DNA of 64,000 nt, from assembly GCA_963715285.1 (NCBI GenBank), contig CAVQRU010000007.1, positions 124,001 through 188,000 of the forward strand, in the 5' to 3' direction. Positions within the stretch are counted from its first letter, which is position 1. Each line of letters starts with the position of its first letter. Positions 58,055-64,000 of the stretch are shown here, one piece after another. Source of the DNA: Sva-07 sp963715285 (lineage in GTDB: Bacteria > Actinomycetota > Acidimicrobiia > Acidimicrobiales > Ilumatobacteraceae). The notes under the pieces are model-generated. The model had not been told where the DNA came from, made no database searches, and was given only the letters and a program-made list of their open reading frames with translations. A program made the position numbers and the translations under genes.

Positions 58055-60331
58055 CTAGAGCTCCGTTCGATGGGCGGCGATGTAGGCCTGGCCGAGTGCC
58101 AGGCCGCCGTCGTTGGGTGGAACGAGACGGTGGGTCAGGGCGACGAACCCGGCGTGTTCGAGTCGGTCGACGCACGCCATGGTCAACAGGCTGTTCTGGA
58201 AGACGCCGCCTGTCAACGCCACGGTGGCCAACGCCCGGTCCGATCGGATCCGCTGGGCCACGGCCACGACGAGTTCCGCGACCGCGAAGTGGAAGGTCAA
58301 CGCGATGTCGGCGACCGTCCGGCCGCGACGCAGGTCCTCGACGATCGCCCGAACCACCGGACGTGGGTCGACGTCGTCGCCGTCGATGGCGAAGTGGTAC
58401 GGGTCGAGCGGGTTGCCGGCCGTGGCGGCGATCTCGAGGTCGATGGCGGCCTGCGCCTCGTAGGTGATGTGGTGGCGCAGACCGAGCAGCGAGGCGACCG
58501 CATCGAACAGGCGCCCCATGCTCGAGGTGGGCACGCAGGCGACGTTGCGTTCGAGCTGCTGTCGCAGGAGCGTCCGTTCGATCTCGTCGAGAGCCGCCAC
58601 CGGGGCGAGTTCGAGATCCCAGTCGACGTCGGCCGCCCACAGGTGGGCGAGCGCGACCCGGCACGGGTTGCGGATCGCGGCGTCACCACCGGGCAGCGGC
58701 ACGTACGACAGGTGCGCGACACGCTCGTATCCCTCGGCATCGGCGATCATCACTTCACCACCCCAGATCGCGCCGTCGTCGCCGTACCCCGTGCCGTCGA
58801 AGGCCATGCCGATCACCGGTGCTCGGGGGTCGAGTCCGTGTTCGGCCATCACCGCTGCGACATGCGCGTGGTGATGCTGCACCTCGAGGACCGGACCCTG
58901 GCCACTCGTGCGCGCCCACTTCGATGACATGTAGCCGGGATGGGCGTCGGCAGCGACGAGCTCGGGGCTGACGGTGTACATCGTCTCGAAGAGTTCGACG
59001 GTGGCGTCGAACGCGGCGAGGGTTTCCAGGTTCTCCATGTCGCCGATGTGCTGGCTCACCCACGCATGGTCCCCCGACGCGACGCAGAACGTGTTCTTCA
59101 GTTCGGCGCCGACGGCGAGCACCGACCGACGCGCACCTGGCATCGCCACCGGGATCGGGGCGTAGCCGCGGGCACGGCGGATCGGCAGGAGCCGATCGCC
59201 GAGCAGCCGCACGACCGAGTCGTCGCACGGAACGTGAATCGGTCGGTCGTGTGTGAGCAGTGCATCGCTCAGTGTCGTCAACCGCTCGACGTCATCGTCG
59301 CGATACGTGATCGGTGTGCCGCCCTGGTTCGCGCTGGTCATCACCAGCGGGGGCATCGACCCGCCGAGCAGCAGGTGCTGCACCGGCGTGTACGGCAACA
59401 TGACCCCGATCAGCGGATTGCCTGGCGCGACCAGCTCCGACAGCGCGGTCGCCCGACGACCCGACAGCAGCACGATCGGACGGGCCGGCGAACGGAGCAG
59501 GTCCGCTTCGGCATCGCTGATCTCGGCGAACTCCCGTGCGTGGGTGAGATCGCGGACCATGACCGCGAACGGCTTGTCCGGTCGATGCTTGCGAGCCCGC
59601 AACCGACCGATCGCCTCGTCGCTCGTTGCATCGCACGCGAGATGGAATCCGCCGAGCCCCTTGACGGCGACCGTCCTGCCGCGATGGAGCGCGGCACGGG
59701 CGAGATCGATCGACGCCGCTCCGTCGACTGCGTGTCCGTCGACATACCTGAGCACCGGTCCGCAGTCGTGACAGGAGATCGGTTGGGCGTGGTAGCGACG
59801 GTCGGCAGGATCGATGTACTCGGTGGTGCACCGAGAACACATCGGGAACGACGCCATCGTGGTGGCGGGTCGGTCGTAGGGCAGCGATCGGATGATCGTG
59901 AAACGCGGGCCACAGTTCGTGCAGGTGATGAACGGGTGCCGGTACCGGCGATCGTCCGGGTTCCGGAGTTCGGCGAGGCAGTCGTCGCACACCGCGGTGT
60001 CCGGTGCCACGAGCGTTCGCGCGCCGGTCGCGGATCGGCTCTCCACGATCACGAACTCCTGGGCCGGCGAGGGCGTGGCGCGCTGACGCTCCACGTGCTC
60101 GATCACGGCCAGCGGCGGCGCCTCCGCGAGCAGACGTGACGCAAAGCCCTCGATCTCGTGGCGCGGGCCCGAGACCTCGATGAACACCCGGGTCGAGTCG
60201 TTGCCGACGTGCCCGACGAGACCGTGTTCTCGAGCGAGCCGGTGGACGAAGGGCCGGAAACCGACGCCCTGCACCACACCCGACACCGTGATCAACTCGG
60301 CAACGCGTTCGTTCGGGGCGACACCCGTCAC
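58055..60331 (-). CDS. hypF: carbamoyltransferase HypF
   Basis: 758 residues, normal length. Acylphosphatase domain (VSGVVQGVGFRPFVHRLA; about 10-95), zinc fingers (CDDCLAELRNPDDRRYRHPF with CTNCGPRF; CSRCTTEY; CHDCGP), YrdC-like domain and Kae1-like C-terminus (HHHAHVAAVMAEHGLD; ALTGGVFQN). It makes the thiocarboxamide on HypE for cyanide. GTG 60331 chosen just before the acylphosphatase; a frame to 60601 is open. First gene of the cluster. Confidence 0.95.
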   Translation of the reverse strand: MTGVAPNERVAELITVSGVVQGVGFRPFVHRLAREHGLVGHVGNDSTRVFIEVSGPRHEIEGFASRLLAEAPPLAVIEHVERQRATPSPAQEFVIVESRSATGARTLVAPDTAVCDDCLAELRNPDDRRYRHPFITCTNCGPRFTIIRSLPYDRPATTMASFPMCSRCTTEYIDPADRRYHAQPISCHDCGPVLRYVDGHAVDGAASIDLARAALHRGRTVAVKGLGGFHLACDATSDEAIGRLRARKHRPDKPFAVMVRDLTHAREFAEISDAEADLLRSPARPIVLLSGRRATALSELVAPGNPLIGVMLPYTPVQHLLLGGSMPPLVMTSANQGGTPITYRDDDVERLTTLSDALLTHDRPIHVPCDDSVVRLLGDRLLPIRRARGYAPIPVAMPGARRSVLAVGAELKNTFCVASGDHAWVSQHIGDMENLETLAAFDATVELFETMYTVSPELVAADAHPGYMSSKWARTSGQGPVLEVQHHHAHVAAVMAEHGLDPRAPVIGMAFDGTGYGDDGAIWGGEVMIADAEGYERVAHLSYVPLPGGDAAIRNPCRVALAHLWAADVDWDLELAPVAALDEIERTLLRQQLERNVACVPTSSMGRLFDAVASLLGLRHHITYEAQAAIDLEIAATAGNPLDPYHFAIDGDDVDPRPVVRAIVEDLRRGRTVADIALTFHFAVAELVVAVAQRIRSDRALATVALTGGVFQNSLLTMACVDRLEHAGFVALTHRLVPPNDGGLALGQAYIAAHRTEL

Positions 60332-60526
60332 GGGTGCACATCCCACGCCGTCACCCGCTTGCCACGGCAGCGGCCGGCTGCGAGAGGTGCCCGGTGCAGC
60401 GGGCGGCCGCACGGCCAACGGAAGGTGTCGACGTCCGACATCGCGCAAGCATGGCACGACCACGGATCCGTCGGGCTGCCCACTGCCCCACGCCCCCGCA
60501 CGGCGAAGCCGTCCACACCGACGGAC

Positions 60527-60532
60527 TATTCT
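60527..60532 (+). promoter_or_regulatory. -10 element of GNAT gene
   Basis: TATTCT, 10 nt before ATG 60543, in the divergent space with hypF. Confidence 0.45.
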
Positions 60533-60542
60533 CACCGACCAC

Positions 60543-61166
60543 ATGGCCGACCGATTCCCGAACGACGGAGAAGTGGTCACGCTCGCCGACGGTGGCCGCA
60601 TCCTCGTCCGCCACCTCCAACCGTCCGACCGGGCCGAACTCGCACAGCGCTATCTCGAACTGTCGCCCGAGGCGCGCCGCCTGCGGTTCTTCAACGCCCC
60701 CGGTCGTCTCTCCGAGCGCCTGCTCGACTATCTGATGGATGTCGATGTCCCGAACCGCTCTGCGCTCGTCGCCTTCGCGCTCGACGACGACAACACTCCA
60801 GGGGTGGGCATCGCCCGGTACTCCCGCAGTCGAGACGATCCGGACACCGCCGAGGCCGCGGTGACGGTGATGGACTCCCATCAGAACCGCGGGATCGCGA
60901 CGGCGCTGCTCATCCGGCTGGCCGAGGAGGCACGCGAGCACGGCATCACGACGTTCACCGCCAGCGTGATGTGGGAGAACCGCGGTCTGCTCGACGGGTT
61001 GCGTGCATTCGGCGCCGACGTCCGGCCGAGCGAACCGGGTGTCGCATCGGTTCGCATTGCGCTGCCGACGCCCGAAGCCGAGCAGCCACTCTCCGACCTG
61101 CACGACGTCCTTCGCGTGTTCGCCGACCGCGTCGACGAAGCGATCGGCCTCAAGTTCACCGGCTGA
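60543..61166 (+). CDS. GNAT family acetyltransferase
   Basis: 207 residues: N-terminal strand-helix GGRILVRHLQPSDRAELAQR, acetyl-CoA loop QNRGIATALLIRLAEEA (about 117-133), then FTASVMWENRGLLDGL. Resembles protein acetyltransferase domains of actinobacteria (Pat-like) but lacks a cyclic-nucleotide domain. Substrate unknown. Confidence 0.82.
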   Translation: MADRFPNDGEVVTLADGGRILVRHLQPSDRAELAQRYLELSPEARRLRFFNAPGRLSERLLDYLMDVDVPNRSALVAFALDDDNTPGVGIARYSRSRDDPDTAEAAVTVMDSHQNRGIATALLIRLAEEAREHGITTFTASVMWENRGLLDGLRAFGADVRPSEPGVASVRIALPTPEAEQPLSDLHDVLRVFADRVDEAIGLKFTG

Positions 61167-61190
61167 CTGCCGCATCGGGCCGAATGGCTC

Positions 61191-61220
61191 TGACCGTCGA
61201 CTCGATCGGACGCGTAGAGT
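61191..61220 (+). promoter_or_regulatory. promoter of glycosyltransferase-glucosidase unit
   Basis: TGACCG (61191-61196), 18-bp spacer, TAGAGT (61215-61220); the leader of about 60 nt carries the AGAGGAG site before ATG 61288. Confidence 0.45.
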
Positions 61221-61287
61221 TGACGGCGAAGCCGTGGCCTTCGTGTCTTCGTGTCAAGGAGGCGAGAACGGCGCAGAGGAGTCCGAC

Positions 61288-62400
61288 ATGATGTCACCGG
61301 TGTTCGGGCGGGAGGCGTTGCGGGTCGGCATCCTCGCGTCGCCCTGGCTGCCGGTGCCCCCCATCAGGTACGGCGGCTCGGAGAGCGTGGTCGATCGGCT
61401 CACCCGAGGTCTCGCTGCCGCGGGCCACGAGGTGCGGCTGTGGACCACCGGCGACTCGACATGTCCGGTCCCGCGCGGCTTCACGTTCCCGACGGCCCGA
61501 ACCGAGGACATGGGAACCACCTCGATCGAACTCCGACACACGCTCGAGGGCTACGAGTGGTTCGCCGAGGAAGGATGCGACGTGATCCACGACCACACCC
61601 TCGTCGGCCCGTTCCTCGGTACGGCGACCGCCCCGGTGATCACCACGAACCACGGCCCCTTCGACGACCCGGAACTGGCGGTGCTCTTCAGCCGCCTCCC
61701 CCACACGATCCCCATCATCGCGATCTCGCAGAACCAGGCCTCGATTGCACCCCGGCTCGGCATCTCGGTGGCCCATGTCATCCACCACGGCATCGACGTC
61801 ATCGAGGTCCCCGAGGGCGACGGACGCGGCGATGCACACGGCCCGTACCTCCTCTTCCTCGGCCGGATGAATCCTGCGAAGGGTGTCCTCGAGGCCATCG
61901 AGACCGCTCGTGCCACCGGCCGCCGCCTCCTGATCGCCGCCAGGATGCGCGAAGCGGCCGAATTGGCCTTCTACCAAGATGTCGTCGCGCCGCAGTGCAC
62001 GGACGGCATCGAGTACATCGGCGAGGTCGGGGGCGCCGACAAGGAGCGGCTCATCGGCGGCGCGCTGGCCCTGCTGAGTCCGATCCAGTGGCCCGAGCCG
62101 TTCGGGCTGGTGATGATCGAGGCGCTCGCCGCCGGCACGCCCGTCATCTCGACTCGACGAGGCGCAGCCCCGGAGATCATCCTGCACGGCCGAACCGGCT
62201 ACGTCTGTGACGATGCAGACGCCCTCGTGCGGGCGGTTCGATCCATCGAACGGATCGACCGGCGCGACTGCCGATCCGATGTCGCCCGTCGCTTCAGCGT
62301 CGACAAGATGGTGACCCGACACGTTGCCGCCTACCGGCAATTGCTGAATGCGTGCGGCAACCACACCGAGGCAGCGACACACGTGCCGAGCCTGGTGTGA
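61288..62400 (+). CDS. glycosyltransferase family 4-like
   Basis: 370 residues, GT-B fold. N-terminal domain: VGILASPWLPVPPIRYGGSE; C-terminal donor domain: YLLFLGRMNPAKGV, IEYIGEV, and the EPFGLVMIEALAAGTPVIS nucleotide-sugar motif (E-x7-E). GT4 retaining enzymes build trehalose, glycogen or lipid-linked glycans. The downstream glucosidase suggests a carbohydrate context. Start with AGAGGAG, 6 nt upstream. Confidence 0.87.
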   Translation: MMSPVFGREALRVGILASPWLPVPPIRYGGSESVVDRLTRGLAAAGHEVRLWTTGDSTCPVPRGFTFPTARTEDMGTTSIELRHTLEGYEWFAEEGCDVIHDHTLVGPFLGTATAPVITTNHGPFDDPELAVLFSRLPHTIPIIAISQNQASIAPRLGISVAHVIHHGIDVIEVPEGDGRGDAHGPYLLFLGRMNPAKGVLEAIETARATGRRLLIAARMREAAELAFYQDVVAPQCTDGIEYIGEVGGADKERLIGGALALLSPIQWPEPFGLVMIEALAAGTPVISTRRGAAPEIILHGRTGYVCDDADALVRAVRSIERIDRRDCRSDVARRFSVDKMVTRHVAAYRQLLNACGNHTEAATHVPSLV

Positions 62401-62405
62401 GCACC

Positions 62406-64000
62406 ATGACCGAACCGATGGATGCCGACGACTGGACCGTGCCGGCGGTTGGCAGCGGGTCGATGACGTTGGTGTCCGGTCGTGATTTCGCGATCAGCGA
62501 CACCAGCGGCGACATGGTCCGAGGCGCCGTGCACGGCCTGATCCACGACGATCGTCGATACCTCGACATCTGGTTGCTCCGACTGGCCGACCTCGAGCTC
62601 CGACCGCTCGCGGCCACCGCCCCCACGCCGTTCAGTGCCGTGTTCGTCGCTCGGGTCCACGAACTCGACGGCCGCCCGCTCCCGGTGCTCATCATCAGGC
62701 GTCGATCGGTGGGGCACGGGATGCGCGAGGTCATCGAGGTGCACAACTCGGGGCGCGAGCCCCACGAACTCACGATGACCGTCTCGGCGGGCGCCGATTT
62801 CAGCCACTTGTTCGACGTCAAGTCGGGACGGCCGAGCAGCATCCACGGCACGATCACCGCCACCGACAACGGAGTCAGGATCGACCATCCGGATCCCGAG
62901 GTCGGCCAGCGCACACTGCTCGGCCTGGAGCCGGCACCGTCGCAGGTCGCTGACCAGGGTTGGTCGTGGCATGTCGAGATCGGTCCGCACAGTCGGCACA
63001 TCGCACGCGTCACGCTCGACGCCATCACCAGCGAGCCGGTCGACGATGATCTCGTCGAACTCGACGGCTCCACGACGCCAGATGGCCCGGCCAACCGGGT
63101 CGACGATCTGTCGCACCATCGCTACGAGACGTGGCAGGAGAGCGTGCCGACGATTGCCTCGTCGGACCCCCGGCTCACCGTCGCCGTGCGCAAGTCGCTC
63201 GAGGATCTGGCCTCGCTGCGCATCTTCGACACCGCGCATCCCGAACTGGCCGTCGTCGCAGCTGGCGCACCCTGGTACATGACGCTGTTCGGCCGCGACG
63301 CGCTCCTCACGTCGTACATGGCACTGCCGTTCGCGCCCGAACTCGCCCGGGGTGTGCTCCACGAGCTCGCGGAACTGCAGGGAGGGGTGGTCGATCCGCG
63401 GTCCGGCGAGGAGCCGGGCAAGATCATGCACGAACTGCGTGAGCACGGGGGTGCCGGCCCGTTCAGCGAGCGGTCGCGGTACTACGGCACGGTCGACGCC
63501 ACCCCGCTCTACGTCCTGGTCGCAGCCGAGGCGGTGCGTTGGGGCGCGATCCCCACGGCGGACCGCGCATGGCTGCTGCCGGCCGTGGATGCGGCGATCG
63601 GCTGGATCCGTGACAGCGGCGACAGCAACGGTGACGGCTTCGTCGACTATGCGCCACACGACGAACGGGGCCTCACCAATCAGGGCTGGAAGGACTCGTG
63701 GGACGGTGTCAACTCCGCCGACGGTTCGATCCCGACGGCACCGATCGCGCTCGTCGAGGTGCAGGGGTACACCTACGCCGCCCTCACAGGTGCTGCCGAG
63801 ATCTACCGGAGCATCGATCGCCAGGATGACGCCTCCCGCTGCGACCACGAGGCTCATGCGCTTCGCGAGCTGTTCAACGAGCGCTTCTGGGACGATCGCG
63901 GGTGGTTCGTGGAGGCCCTCGACGGATCGGGCCGCTCCGTCGACTCGCTCGGGTCGAACCCGGGGCACGCACTGTGGACCGGCATCGCCGACGCTGACCT
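62406..64000 (+). CDS. amylo-alpha-1,6-glucosidase / glycogen debranching-type, 5' part
   Basis: At least 531 residues, cut by the right edge. Residues about 20-215 match the N-terminal bis domain of such enzymes (SGRDFAISDTSGDMV; HGLIHDDRRYLDIW). The catalytic (alpha/alpha)6 barrel begins near 255 (AGAPWYMTLFGRDALLTSYM; HELREHGGAGPF; YYGTVDATPLYVLV; LTNQGWKDSWDG). Debranching or related hydrolysis of alpha-glucans. Start ATG 62406, 5 bp after the glycosyltransferase stop. Confidence 0.9.
   Translation, partial: MTEPMDADDWTVPAVGSGSMTLVSGRDFAISDTSGDMVRGAVHGLIHDDRRYLDIWLLRLADLELRPLAATAPTPFSAVFVARVHELDGRPLPVLIIRRRSVGHGMREVIEVHNSGREPHELTMTVSAGADFSHLFDVKSGRPSSIHGTITATDNGVRIDHPDPEVGQRTLLGLEPAPSQVADQGWSWHVEIGPHSRHIARVTLDAITSEPVDDDLVELDGSTTPDGPANRVDDLSHHRYETWQESVPTIASSDPRLTVAVRKSLEDLASLRIFDTAHPELAVVAAGAPWYMTLFGRDALLTSYMALPFAPELARGVLHELAELQGGVVDPRSGEEPGKIMHELREHGGAGPFSERSRYYGTVDATPLYVLVAAEAVRWGAIPTADRAWLLPAVDAAIGWIRDSGDSNGDGFVDYAPHDERGLTNQGWKDSWDGVNSADGSIPTAPIALVEVQGYTYAALTGAAEIYRSIDRQDDASRCDHEAHALRELFNERFWDDRGWFVEALDGSGRSVDSLGSNPGHALWTGIADAD

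Overview
The window is very GC-rich, gene-dense actinobacterial chromosome. Several features point to an Acidimicrobiia member, possibly Ilumatobacter-like (inference, not tested by search): F420-type LLM oxidoreductases, WS/DGAT acyltransferases, several P450s, a PaaX-family regulator, DUF2510 and zf-HC2 membrane proteins, and many apparently leaderless promoters. I see no rRNA, tRNA, CRISPR array, transposase or phage gene.

Layout. 0-6.1 kb: a truncated comEA, a fatty acid desaturase divergent from a PaaX regulator, a thioredoxin-TPR protein, a phosphotransferase, a PAC2 protein and an LLM oxidoreductase. 6.1-8.9 kb: a zinc/manganese-type ABC importer (B, C, A) in which a 16-codon micro-ORF joins A to C. 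9.0-17.3 kb: eight plus-strand genes whose stops and starts all overlap. They encode two Gfo/Idh/MocA oxidoreductases (the first with an extra N-terminal domain), an alpha/beta hydrolase, an S51-like domain fused to a CysRS-type anticodon-binding tail, and a complete OpuC-type osmolyte importer. 17.3-22.1 kb: an acetylpolyamine/histone deacetylase-like enzyme, TetR, a second LLM enzyme, an acyl-AMP ligase and a small zinc-ribbon protein. 22.2-26.6 kb: a second, inverted OpuC-type importer with a long leader and a heptanucleotide repeat. 26.7-33.2 kb: nagA, a serine hydrolase, leuS, a probable structured RNA, dps and two tiny membrane proteins.

33.3-48.2 kb is lipid and oxidative metabolism: a tandem P450 pair, an active-looking and a degenerate WS/DGAT, an L,D-transpeptidase, a lipase-like hydrolase, an acyl-CoA dehydrogenase, a methyltransferase, a third P450 and several small membrane proteins. 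48.2-52.5 kb is an ECF sigma / zf-HC2 anti-sigma / ABC exporter operon in which the genes are translationally coupled. 52.6-55.5 kb has SnoaL-like, ferredoxin, SDR and enoyl-CoA hydratase genes. 55.6-60.3 kb is hypFCDE for [NiFe]-hydrogenase maturation, without hypAB or structural genes in view. 60.5-64 kb has a GNAT, a glycosyltransferase and a truncated glycogen-debranching-type glucosidase.

The genes suggest an aerobic heterotroph with osmolyte uptake, lipid storage and oxidation, and probably hydrogen oxidation encoded elsewhere. The least familiar parts are the eight-gene operon at 9.0-17.3 kb with its fusion protein, the structured RNA after leuS, the micro-ORF in the metal operon, and a family of compensating GGGGTC hairpins at gene ends.
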